DNA of 33,493 nucleotides, from NCBI GenBank assembly GCA_021802045.1, contig JAKABB010000021.1:1-33493 (forward strand), given 5' to 3'. How positions within the stretch are numbered: position 1 is the stretch's first letter; each line of letters opens with the position of its first letter. The position numbers and the translations under genes are program-made. The DNA comes from a bacterium (lineage in GTDB: Bacteria > Chloroflexota > Dormibacteria > Aeolococcales > Bog-877). A model generated the notes under the pieces. It worked only from the letters and a program-made list of their open reading frames with translations, ran no database searches and was not told the origin of the DNA. Below, one piece after another: positions 22,420 through 30,186 of this stretch.

Positions 22420-23735
22420 CCGCCCCACCCCTGGGAGAAGAGGCGGAAGCCGGTGCCGCTGGTCCGGATCCGGTAGATGGCCCGCACCAGGGCCGGGGCG
22501 GCGATGAAGAAGACGATCACCGCCTCGATCACCTGCACCAGCTCCAGGGGGATGGTGGTCGACGCCTGCATCTGCAGGCCCCCCGCCTGGAAGGCGCCGA
22601 AGAGCAGTGCCGCCAGGACCACGCCGCCGGGCCGCGCCTGGCCCAGGAGGGCCACGGTGATGGCGGTGAAGCCCAGGTTCTGGGCGAACCCGGGCACCAG
22701 CTGGGGGGAGACGCCCAGGATCTCCACCACCCCGGCCAGGCCGGCCAGGGCCCCGGCGATGACCATCGAGCCGGTGATCATCCGGCGGATGTCGACCCCG
22801 GCGGCGCTGGCCGCGTCGTGGCTCGCGCCCACCATGCGGAAGCGGAAGCCCAGGGTGCTCCGCTGCAGCAGCCACCAGACCCCGTAGGCGGCGGCCAGGG
22901 CCAGCAGGATCCCGGCGTTGACCCGCAGGCCCGGGCCGGCGAGGTGCGGCAGCCGGGCGGAGGCGGGGGTGGTCCGGGAGATGGCGTTGGCCGCGCCGCG
23001 CGGGAGGAAGGCCGGCAGGGACAGCAGGTAGATGAGCAGGTTGGCGGCCACGTAGTTGAGCATGATGGTGACGATCACCTCATGGGCTCCGGTGCGGGCC
23101 CGCAGCACCCCGGGCACCCACCCGGCCACGGCCCCGGCGCCGGCGCCGGCCAGGATCGCCAGGGGGAGGTGCACCGGCCAAGGGAGGCCGGGCAGGGAGA
23201 ACCCGACCCAGCCGGCCACGATGGCCCCGGCCAGCAGCTGGCTCTGGGCCCCGATGTTGAAGAGCCCGGTGCGGAAGGCCAGCGAGACCGAGAGCCCGCC
23301 CAGCAGGAGCGGGGCGGTGGCGACGAGCGTCTCCGACAGGGGGTAGGCCGCGGCGGTGAGGGCCGGGGGCGAGAGGCTGGTGATGGCGTGCAGCCAGGCC
23401 GCCGGGCTGCCCACGGCCCCGACGAAGAGGGCGGTGTAGGCGCTGGTCACCAGGGTCCAGGAGCTGCCGAGGGCGGCGCCGGGGTTGGAGGGGAAGGCGC
23501 TCCAGGCGCTGAGCGTCTGGGGGGTGGTCACGATCATGATCACCGCGCCCACCACCAGGGCCGAGAAGATGGCCAGGGTGGTGGTGACGGCGGTGCCGGA
23601 GCGGGCCACGACCTGCAGGCCCCGGCCCAGGCGGCGCCGCGCATCGGGCAGCCATCGGGCCCCGCCACCCTCGGGCGGCGCCGGGGGCTGCTCCACGTCG
23701 GGCGCCACCGCCGGCGACTCCGCCTGACCGCTCAC
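22416..23735 (-). CDS. nupP: Nucleoside ABC transporter permease 1 (NupP/YufP-like)
   Basis: First permease of the importer, with 439 residues (family about 350-370) because of a charged N-terminal tail and extra residues before the core. The hallmark LLLGGLSVSLAFRTGLFNIG plus AQSQLLAGAI is present, as are RARTGAHEVIVTIMLNYVA and FRFRMVGASHDAASAAGVDI, the ATPase coupling region. About nine hydrophobic segments can be counted. The start is a GTG overlapping the ATPase stop (GTGA). The order ATPase-permease-permease with successive 4-base overlaps matches nupOPQ and keeps the subunits at even stoichiometry. Confidence 0.94.
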   Translation of the reverse strand: MSGQAESPAVAPDVEQPPAPPEGGGARWLPDARRRLGRGLQVVARSGTAVTTTLAIFSALVVGAVIMIVTTPQTLSAWSAFPSNPGAALGSSWTLVTSAYTALFVGAVGSPAAWLHAITSLSPPALTAAAYPLSETLVATAPLLLGGLSVSLAFRTGLFNIGAQSQLLAGAIVAGWVGFSLPGLPWPVHLPLAILAGAGAGAVAGWVPGVLRARTGAHEVIVTIMLNYVAANLLIYLLSLPAFLPRGAANAISRTTPASARLPHLAGPGLRVNAGILLALAAAYGVWWLLQRSTLGFRFRMVGASHDAASAAGVDIRRMITGSMVIAGALAGLAGVVEILGVSPQLVPGFAQNLGFTAITVALLGQARPGGVVLAALLFGAFQAGGLQMQASTTIPLELVQVIEAVIVFFIAAPALVRAIYRIRTSGTGFRLFSQGWGG

Positions 23736-25258
23736 GGCGCCGCCGCCGCCGGGCCGCTCGTCACCCCGGCCATCATCAGCCCGATCTCCTCTCGCGGCGT
23801 GGAGGGCTGCGCGTAGCCGGTGATCCGCCCCCGGGACATGACGGCGATGCGGTCCCCCAGCCCCAGGACCTCGTCGAGCTCGGTCGAGACCAGCAGGATG
23901 GCCGTGCCCCGGTCCCGCTCCTCGACCAGGCGACGGTGCACGATCTCGGTGGAGCCCACGTCCAACCCGCGGGTGGGCTGGGTCGCGATCAGCAGCTTCA
24001 GGGGGCGGGAGAACTCCCGGGCCAGGACCACCTTCTGCTGGTTACCGCCCGAGAGGGTGGCGGCCGGGGCGGCGGGGCCGGCGGCCCGGATGTCGAACTC
24101 CTCCAGGCGGGCGCGCGCGTTGGCCGTGACCGCCCGGGGGTCGAAGCGCAGCCCCCGCCCGAACGGGGCGCGGTCGTACAGGTCCAGCACCAGGTTCTCG
24201 GCCACCGAGAAGGGCAGCACCAGCCCCTCGCGCTGCCGGTCCTCGGGGACGTAGCCCACGCCGGCGGCGGCCACCCGCCGGGGGGTGGCCCCGGTGACGT
24301 CGGTGCCGTCCACCCGGACCCGGCCCGCCACGGGCGGGACCAGGCCGAAGAGGGCCCGGACCAGCTCCGTCTGGCCGTTGCCCTGGACGCCGGCCACGGC
24401 CAGGATCTCCCCGGCCCGCACCTGGAGGGCGACGTCGACCACGGCCAGCGCCCCGCGGGCATCGGCGACCGTCAGGCCCTCGACGTCCAGGACCACCCGC
24501 CCGGCCTGGGCCGCGGCCTTGGCGACCCGGAACTCCACCGCCCTGCCGACCATCATCGAGGCCAGCTCGGCCTCGCTGGTCCGGTCGGGGGTCGTCCGCC
24601 CGACCACCGCGCCGTGGCGCAGCACCGTGATCCGGTCGGCGATCTCCAGGACCTCGCCCAGCTTGTGGGTGATGAACAGGATGGAGCGGCCATCGGCCTT
24701 CAGCGATCGCATCACCCGGAAGAGCTCCCCGATCTCCTGGGGGGTGAGCACCGCCGTCGGCTCGTCGAGGATCAGGAGCTGGGCCTGGCGGACCAGGGCC
24801 TTGACGATCTCCACCCGCTGCTGGACGCCGACGGGCAGCGACTCCACCACCGCCTCCGGGTCGACGTCGAGACCGAAGGCCTGGGAGAGGCGGCGGATCT
24901 CTTCGTGGGCCCGGCGCCGGTCGAGGAAGCCGAGCGGGCCGCGCACCGGCTCATGCCCCAGCACCACGTTCTCGGCCACCGTGAACACCGGGACCAGCAT
25001 GAAGTGCTGGTGGACCATGCCGATGTGCGCGTCCAGGGCGGCCCGCGGACTGCCCAGGTGCACCGGGTGCCCGTCGATCAGGATGGTGCCCTGGTCGGCA
25101 TGGTAGAGGCCGTAGAGGATGTTCATCAGCGTCGTCTTGCCGGCGCCGTTCTCGCCCAGGAGGGCGTGGATCTCGCCGGGCTCGACGGTCAGGTCGACCG
25201 CCCGTGAGGCGACCAGACTGCCGAAACGCTTGGTGATGCCGCGCAACTCGACCTGCAA
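23732..25258 (-). CDS. nupO: Nucleoside ABC transporter ATPase, two ABC domains (NupO-like)
   Basis: Energises the importer; a tandem ATPase of about 508 residues. First domain: Walker A GENGAGKTT (35-43), LPVGVQQRVEIVKAL signature and LLILDEPTAVLTPQE Walker B. Second domain: degenerate P-loop GVQGNGQTELVRAL, typical of this family, then GVGYVPEDRQREGLVLPFSV, LSGGNQQKVVLAREF and LLIATQPTRGLDVGS. The preferred start is TTG 25258, preceded by GGAG with 5 bases of spacing, which gives LQVELRGITKRF at the normal family N-terminus; a GTG at 25336 would add 26 low-complexity residues. It lies after a strong stem-loop that follows the lipoprotein gene. Confidence 0.94.
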   Translation of the reverse strand: MQVELRGITKRFGSLVASRAVDLTVEPGEIHALLGENGAGKTTLMNILYGLYHADQGTILIDGHPVHLGSPRAALDAHIGMVHQHFMLVPVFTVAENVVLGHEPVRGPLGFLDRRRAHEEIRRLSQAFGLDVDPEAVVESLPVGVQQRVEIVKALVRQAQLLILDEPTAVLTPQEIGELFRVMRSLKADGRSILFITHKLGEVLEIADRITVLRHGAVVGRTTPDRTSEAELASMMVGRAVEFRVAKAAAQAGRVVLDVEGLTVADARGALAVVDVALQVRAGEILAVAGVQGNGQTELVRALFGLVPPVAGRVRVDGTDVTGATPRRVAAAGVGYVPEDRQREGLVLPFSVAENLVLDLYDRAPFGRGLRFDPRAVTANARARLEEFDIRAAGPAAPAATLSGGNQQKVVLAREFSRPLKLLIATQPTRGLDVGSTEIVHRRLVEERDRGTAILLVSTELDEVLGLGDRIAVMSRGRITGYAQPSTPREEIGLMMAGVTSGPAAAAP

Positions 25259-25348
25259 CGTTGCTCCTGCTCGCGCCGCCCTGCCGTGGTCGCCCCCCCA
25301 CCCCGGTCCGCGCGCGGCCGCAGACCCGGGGCGCACCAGCGCGGAGAT

Positions 25349-25380
25349 CGGGCCCGCGCGGCGCGTGCCGCGCGGGCCCG
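25349..25380 (-). terminator. Perfect 14-bp stem-loop between lipoprotein and ATPase genes
   Basis: CGGGCCCGCGCGGC and its exact reverse complement enclose the 4-base loop GCGT. It starts 20 bases after the lipoprotein stop and has no T-run, so it is more likely a partial terminator or 3' mRNA stabiliser than a full stop, and would let the lipoprotein be made in excess over the membrane complex. Confidence 0.75.
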
Positions 25381-25400
25381 GGGTCCCCTAGCGGCGCATC

Positions 25401-26540
25401 TCAGCCGTTGACCGGGTAGCTGTTGGGGTTGACCGAGATGGTACCGGCGATGATCCCCTGCTTGATGGTCTGCAGCTCGCTCTGCACACTGGCCGGGATC
25501 TTGCTGGAGAAGTCGTGGAAGGGGGCCAGGGCCACCCCGTTGTTGGCCAGGGTCCCGCTGTAGTTGCCGCCCTGGAAGGTGCCGTGGGCCGCCGCCAGGA
25601 CCGCCGCCTCGACCGAGGTGGCGATGCCCTTGGTGACGCTGGTGAGGAAGATGCTGCAGTACTGGGGGGCGGAGACGCAGCCGTCGGTGTCCACCCACTC
25701 CATGTAGTTGGAGCCACCGGCGGCCTTGACCGCCGCGGCGGCGCCGAGCCCGACCGACCCCGCCACCGGGAAGATGACGTCGGCCCCCTGGTTCATGAGG
25801 TTTTGGGTGTCCAGCCGGCCGGAGGCCTGGTCGGTGAAGCTACCGGTGAACAGGCCGGTGTTCTTGGCGGGGTTCCAGCCCAGCACCTTGACGTGGGCGT
25901 GGTTGTGCTGGTCGTAGTAGCGGACCCCGGCCACGAAGCCGTTCATGTAGATGGTCACCGGGGGGATGTCGATGCCCCCGAAGGTGCCCACCACATGGGA
26001 CTTGGACATGGCGGCCGCCAGGTAGCCGCCGAGGAAGGCGTCCTGGTTGGTGGCGTAGAAGAGGCCCAGCACGTTCGACATGGCCGGAGAGTAGGTGTAG
26101 TCCACGATGGCGAACTTCTGGTTGGGGTTGGCCTTGGCCGCGGTCTGGGTGGCCTGGGCCATGAGGAAGCCGACGGTGACGATGATGCCGCAGTGCTGGC
26201 CCACGAAGGCGTTGATGTTGGGCACGTAGTCGCTGGAGGTGGTCGACTGCAGGTACTTGACCTTGATCTGGGGGTCGGCCTTGGCGGCGTCCAGCATCCC
26301 CTGCCACGACGAGGCGTTGAAGGAGCGGTCGTCGATGCCGCCGGTGTCGGTCACCATGCAGCCCTGGAAGGTGGTCTTCACCGCCGGGGTGTGCTTGGGG
26401 CCGGTGGTGGGCGTGGAGGTCGCCCCCCCGCAGGCGCTGGCGATGAGGGGCAGGATCGCCAGCGCCACCAGCCGGGCGCCGCGCCAGCGCCGTCCCCACC
26501 TGCTGGACGGGCGCGAGTCTACCGAGGTCGGGTCAGCCAT
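25401..26540 (-). CDS. nupN: BMP-family nucleoside-binding lipoprotein
   Basis: Extracellular substrate-binding lipoprotein of the importer (BMP/PnrA family, purine-nucleoside binding). It has 379 residues. A signal peptide with a basic start and hydrophobic core LVALAILPLIASAC places the lipid-modified cysteine at about residue 37, followed by a low-complexity linker. The domain shows FQGCMVTDTGGIDDRSFNAS (family hallmark DxGGIxDxSFN), GIIVTVGFLM, NQDAFLGGYLAAAM and VDTDGCV. ATG 26540 is used because GGAGG lies 6 bases upstream; the ATG at 26546 is fused to that site. A leader of about 150 bases precedes it. Confidence 0.95.
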   Translation of the reverse strand: MADPTSVDSRPSSRWGRRWRGARLVALAILPLIASACGGATSTPTTGPKHTPAVKTTFQGCMVTDTGGIDDRSFNASSWQGMLDAAKADPQIKVKYLQSTTSSDYVPNINAFVGQHCGIIVTVGFLMAQATQTAAKANPNQKFAIVDYTYSPAMSNVLGLFYATNQDAFLGGYLAAAMSKSHVVGTFGGIDIPPVTIYMNGFVAGVRYYDQHNHAHVKVLGWNPAKNTGLFTGSFTDQASGRLDTQNLMNQGADVIFPVAGSVGLGAAAAVKAAGGSNYMEWVDTDGCVSAPQYCSIFLTSVTKGIATSVEAAVLAAAHGTFQGGNYSGTLANNGVALAPFHDFSSKIPASVQSELQTIKQGIIAGTISVNPNSYPVNG

Positions 26541-26602
26541 GGACATCCTCCAATCTCACTGCCGGCGGCCGTCGCCATTCCCTGCGCCACCGGCGGTGGG
26601 GA

Positions 26603-26643
26603 CGGGATGGTGCGACCCGCAGTCGAGGGACCACGGCATCCCG
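26603..26643 (-). promoter_or_regulatory. Hairpin in the leader of the nucleoside-uptake operon
   Basis: CGGGATG (26603-26609) pairs with CATCCCG (26637-26643); inside, GTG/CAC and CCC/GGG can also pair around an 8-base loop. It sits about 60 bases before the start of the lipoprotein gene. No known riboswitch consensus was recognised. Confidence 0.35.
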
Positions 26644-26699
26644 ATCCCCTTCCCCACGAGCTCTCTCCACCGCCGACCCCGCCAGCAAGTGTGGGCGCC

Positions 26700-26708
26700 A
26701 GTCTAGCA
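26700..26708 (-). promoter_or_regulatory. Extended -10 element of the nucleoside-uptake operon
   Basis: TGCTAGACT on the minus strand (TG-n-TANNNT), the same 9-mer as before tnpA. Transcription from here would give a leader of roughly 150 bases before ATG 26540. No clear -35 box. Confidence 0.45.
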
Positions 26709-26812
26709 GTCGCCCGGGCGGCCCGGACGGCTGCCCCTGTCATAGCACCCCGGCCCGGTCCGTGCCCGGGATTCCACTGCGCGGAACGCTCGCGCCGCGG
26801 CCCCGCCGCCGG

Positions 26813-27808
26813 TCAGACCTGGGGGATCACCTCCTGCGCGTAGGCCGCCAGGGTCTGCTCCTGCTGGTCGTGCATCAGGTAGACCGCGAACTGGTCCACG
26901 CCCAGGGCGGCCAGCTCCGCGAGCTTCTCGCGGTGGGCCGCCGCCGGGCCGAGGAGGCAGAAGCGATCCACGATGGTGTCCGGCACGAAGTCGGTGGTGG
27001 GATTCCCGGCCCGGCCATGGTGCTGGTAGTCGTAGCCCTTGCGGTCCCGGATGTAGTCGGTCAGCGCCTGGGGCACCGCCTCCGACTCCGAGCCGTAGCG
27101 CTGGACGATGTCGGCGACGTGATTGCCGACCATGCCCCCGAACCAGCGCACCTGGTCGCGCTGGTGGGGCAGGTCCTCGCCCACGTAGGCCGGGGCCGCG
27201 ACGCAGATGGTCAGGGCCGCGGGGTCGCGCCCCGCCGCCCGGGCCGCCTCGCGGAAGGTGCCGATGGCCCAGCGCACGATGACCGGGTCGGCCAGCTGCA
27301 GGATCAGCCCGTCGGCGTGCTGCCCGGCCAGCGTCAGGGCCCGCGGTCCGTAGGCCGCCATGAGCACGTCCAGACGCCCCGGGAGCACCCACGGCATGCG
27401 CAGCTGCTGACCGCGCCAGCTGACCTCCCGCCCCTCGGCCAGGCCCTTGATGATGCCCATCGCCTCTTGCAGGTGGGCCAGGCTGGCGGGCCGACCCCCC
27501 GTCACCCGCACCGCCGAGTCCCCGCGCCCGATGCCGCAGATGGTGCGGGGCCCGAACATCTCGTTGAGGGTGGCGAAGCAGGAGGCGGTGACCGTGGGGT
27601 CGCGGGTGAGGGGGTTGGTGACCATGGGCCCGACCCGAATCCGCTCCGTCGCCGCCAGGATCTGGGAGTAGATCACGAACGGCTCCTGCCAGAGCACCAC
27701 CGAGTCGAAGGTCCAGACGTGGCTGAACCCGCCCGCCTCCGCCCGCTGCGCCAGCTCCACCGTCCGCCGCCCCGGGGGGTCCGTCTGCAGCACCAGTCCG
27801 ATGTCCAC
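26813..27808 (-). CDS. LLM-class (F420/flavin-dependent) oxidoreductase
   Basis: Luciferase-like TIM-barrel oxidoreductase. It has 331 residues. Conserved parts: MDIGLVLQTDPPGRRTVELA with the N-terminal barrel strand, AEAGGFSHVWTFDSVVLWQE, ERIRVGPMVTNPLTRDPTVT, GIGRGDSAVRVTGGRPASLA, then MAAYGPRALTLAGQHADGLI. This is the group of LLM proteins annotated as F420-dependent that often lies beside dihydropyrimidinases. Whether the cofactor is F420 or FMN cannot be read off. It starts at a GTG with a strong GGAGGAGGG ribosome site, 14 bases after the dihydropyrimidinase stop, so it is cotranscribed. A role in pyrimidine or hydantoin breakdown is inferred from context only. Confidence 0.9.
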   Translation of the reverse strand: MDIGLVLQTDPPGRRTVELAQRAEAGGFSHVWTFDSVVLWQEPFVIYSQILAATERIRVGPMVTNPLTRDPTVTASCFATLNEMFGPRTICGIGRGDSAVRVTGGRPASLAHLQEAMGIIKGLAEGREVSWRGQQLRMPWVLPGRLDVLMAAYGPRALTLAGQHADGLILQLADPVIVRWAIGTFREAARAAGRDPAALTICVAAPAYVGEDLPHQRDQVRWFGGMVGNHVADIVQRYGSESEAVPQALTDYIRDRKGYDYQHHGRAGNPTTDFVPDTIVDRFCLLGPAAAHREKLAELAALGVDQFAVYLMHDQQEQTLAAYAQEVIPQV

Positions 27809-27822
27809 CGGTCCCTCCTCCC

Positions 27823-29226
27823 CTAGGCCAGGTACTGGCAGAGCCCGCGCCGGATGAAGCGGCCATCACCCGCATGGCCGGTGTACCGGCCCTGGTCGAT
27901 CACCACCTGGCCGCGGACCAGGACCGTGTCCACCCCGCCGGTGATGGTGCGGCCCTCGTAGCAGGAGTAGTCGACCGCCATGTGGTGGGTGGCCGCCGAC
28001 AGCGTCTGCTGACGCCGGGGATCGTAGACCACCAGGTCGGCGTCGGAGCCCGGGGCCACGGTGCCCTTCTTGGGGTACATGCCGAACATGCGCGCCGGCG
28101 CGGTCGCGATCAGCTCGACCCAGCGGGTGAGCCCGATCCGGCCCTCGACCACTCCCTGGTGGAGGAGGTCGACCCGGTGCTCGACCCCGGGGAGGCCGTT
28201 GGGGATCTTGGAGAAGTCGTCGCGCCCCAGCTCCTTCTGCTCCTTGAAGCAGAAGGGGCAGTGGTCGGTCGCCACCACCGCCAGGTCATCGGTGGCCAGT
28301 CCCTGCCAGAGGGCCTCCTGGTGGGCCGCCGGCCGCAGCGGGGGTGAGCAGACGAACTTGGCACCTTCGAACCCCTCCCGGGCCAGGTCCGCGTCGCTGA
28401 GGAAGAGGTACTGGGGGCAGGTCTCGGCGAAGACCGACTGGTGCCGGTCGCGGGCCTCGACCACCCGCGTGAGGGCCTCCGCCGCCGAGAGGTGGACGAT
28501 GTACAGGGGGGCTCCCGCCACCCGGGCCAGCTCGATCGCGCGATGGGTGGCCTCCCCCTCCAGGATCGAGGGGCGGGTGGACCCGTGGAACCGGGGAGCG
28601 ATCTCCCCGCGGGCCAGGGCCTGGGCCACCAGCTGGTCGATGGCGATCCCGTTCTCGGCGTGCATCTGGATGAGGGCCCCGTTGCCGGCCGCCCGCTGCA
28701 TCGCGCGCAGGATGTCGCCGTCGGTGGAGTAGAAGACCCCGGGGTAGGCCATGAAGAGCTTGAAGCTGGTCACGCCCTCCTCGACCAGTCCGTCCATCTC
28801 CACCAGGGAGTCGTCGTTGACGTCGCTGACGATCATGTGGAAGCCGTAGTCGATGGCGCAGTGCCCCTCGGCCTTGGCGAACCAGCGGTCCAGCCCCTGG
28901 CGCAACGGCTCGCCCCGGGACTGGATCGCGAAGTCCACCAGGGTGGTGGTGCCTCCCCAGGCCGCCGCCCGGGTCCCGGTCTCGAAGGTATCCGCGGAGA
29001 AGGCCCCTCCGAAGGGCATCTCCATGTGGGTGTGGACGTCGATCCCGCCGGGCAGGACGTAGCGGCCGCTGGCCTCGACGATCCGGTCGGCCGAGCTGGC
29101 GAAGGCCTCGGCCACCGCCGAGCCCGGTGCCACCACGCCGGTCACCCGCTCATCCTCCACCAGCACCTCCGCCGCCACCGCCTGGGCGTCGGTGACCACC
29201 GTGCCGCCGCGAAGCATCAGGCGCAT
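27823..29226 (-). CDS. hydA: Dihydropyrimidinase / D-hydantoinase
   Basis: Cyclic amidohydrolase that opens dihydrouracil or dihydrothymine to the N-carbamoyl beta-amino acid. It has 467 residues (family about 460-480). The binuclear metal site is complete: His65 and His67 in GGIDVHTHMEMPFGG, the carboxylated Lys156 in TSFKLFMAYPG, His189 in MHAEN, His245 in IVHLSAAEA and Asp321 in VATDHCPFCF. The loop GAFSADTFETGTRAAAWGGT is typical of dihydropyrimidinases rather than allantoinases or dihydroorotases. ATG 29226 starts 10 bases after the amidase stop. It acts directly before the amidase in the reductive pyrimidine pathway. Confidence 0.95.
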   Translation of the reverse strand: MRLMLRGGTVVTDAQAVAAEVLVEDERVTGVVAPGSAVAEAFASSADRIVEASGRYVLPGGIDVHTHMEMPFGGAFSADTFETGTRAAAWGGTTTLVDFAIQSRGEPLRQGLDRWFAKAEGHCAIDYGFHMIVSDVNDDSLVEMDGLVEEGVTSFKLFMAYPGVFYSTDGDILRAMQRAAGNGALIQMHAENGIAIDQLVAQALARGEIAPRFHGSTRPSILEGEATHRAIELARVAGAPLYIVHLSAAEALTRVVEARDRHQSVFAETCPQYLFLSDADLAREGFEGAKFVCSPPLRPAAHQEALWQGLATDDLAVVATDHCPFCFKEQKELGRDDFSKIPNGLPGVEHRVDLLHQGVVEGRIGLTRWVELIATAPARMFGMYPKKGTVAPGSDADLVVYDPRRQQTLSAATHHMAVDYSCYEGRTITGGVDTVLVRGQVVIDQGRYTGHAGDGRFIRRGLCQYLA

Positions 29227-29236
29227 CGGAACCCCC

Positions 29237-30079
29237 TCATGGCGCGCTCAGGGTGCCGTAGGAGTCGGGCCGGCGATCGCGGTAGAAGGCCCACAGCTGG
29301 CGGACCTCCTCCAGCACGGCCATGTCCAGATCGCGCACCACCACCGCGTCGTCGGTGTCGGAGGCGGCCTCCCCGACCAGGCGGCCCCGGGGGTCGGCGA
29401 AGTACGAGCCTCCGTAGAAGTCGTTGTCGCCCAGGGGCTCGACCCCGACCCGGTTGATGGCGCCCACGAAGTACTCGTTGGCGACCGCCGCCGCCGGCTG
29501 CTCCAGCTGCCACAGGTAGGCGGACAGGCCCCGCGAGGTGGCCGAGGGGTTGAAGACGATGCGGGCGCCGGCCAGGCCCAGGGCCCGCCAGCCCTCGGGG
29601 AAGTGGCGGTCGTAGCAGATGTAGACCCCGATCGGCCCCACCGCCGTCTGGAAGACGGGATACCCCAGGTTGCCGGGGCGGAAGTAGAACTTCTCCCAGA
29701 ACCCCTTGACCTGCGGGATGTGGTGCTTGCGGTACTTGCCCAGGTAGCGGCCGTCGGCGTCGATGACGGCGGCGGTGTTGTAGTAGACGCCGGGCTGCTC
29801 CTCCTCGTAGACGGGGACGACCAGCACCATGTGGAGCTCAGCCGCCAGGGCCCGCATGCGCTCGATCGTCGGCCCGTCGGGGACCCGCTCCACCAGCTGG
29901 TAGTACTGCGGGTCCTGGACCTGGCAGAAGTAGGGCCCGTAGAACAGCTCCTGGAAGCACAGGACCTGAGCACCCTGGGCCGCGGCCTGGCGGGCCAGGG
30001 CGACGTTCGCCTCGATCATCGACGCGACCTCTCCGGTCCACCGGCTCTGGACCAGGGCCGCTCGCACCACGTCTGCCAT
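29237..30079 (-). CDS. Nitrilase-family amidase, probably beta-ureidopropionase
   Basis: Hydrolyses N-carbamoyl amino compounds; next to hydA the likely substrate is N-carbamoyl-beta-alanine. It has 280 residues from ATG 30079, chosen because GGGGGAGG lies 5 bases upstream; a TTG at 30094 is less likely. The catalytic triad is complete: Glu44 in LCFQELFYGPYF, Lys118 in YRKHHIPQ and Cys155 in VYICYDRHFPEGWR. The block FWEKFYFRPGN and the sequence FYGPYFC are those of the N-carbamoylputrescine/beta-ureidopropionase branch, so N-carbamoylputrescine amidase is the main alternative. It heads a three-gene operon with a promoter of its own at 30126-30155. Confidence 0.92.
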   Translation of the reverse strand: MADVVRAALVQSRWTGEVASMIEANVALARQAAAQGAQVLCFQELFYGPYFCQVQDPQYYQLVERVPDGPTIERMRALAAELHMVLVVPVYEEEQPGVYYNTAAVIDADGRYLGKYRKHHIPQVKGFWEKFYFRPGNLGYPVFQTAVGPIGVYICYDRHFPEGWRALGLAGARIVFNPSATSRGLSAYLWQLEQPAAAVANEYFVGAINRVGVEPLGDNDFYGGSYFADPRGRLVGEAASDTDDAVVVRDLDMAVLEEVRQLWAFYRDRRPDSYGTLSAP

Positions 30080-30125
30080 CCGTGCCTCCCCCAAATGTGC
30101 CGCCGCGTGGACTCTCCCGCGAGGG

Positions 30126-30155
30126 ACTCTGGCACGGTCCCCCCGGCAGGGTCAA
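30126..30155 (-). promoter_or_regulatory. Putative promoter of the pyrimidine-degradation operon
   Basis: TTGACC (30155-30150), an 18-base spacer and CAGAGT (30131-30126) on the minus strand. It would give a leader of about 40 bases carrying the GGGGGAGG ribosome site. Confidence 0.4.
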
Positions 30156-30186
30156 GCCCAGCCCCCGGCCGCGGGCCCCGCGTCCC

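Noticed and set aside
20893-22476. A 527-codon plus-strand frame opposite punA and the permease
   Set aside because: Repetitive charged and glutamine-rich text typical of antisense frames in GC-rich DNA; the minus-strand genes are certain.
26541-26760. Purine riboswitch upstream of the nucleoside importer
   Set aside because: The conserved purine-aptamer core sequences and three-way junction were not found on either strand.
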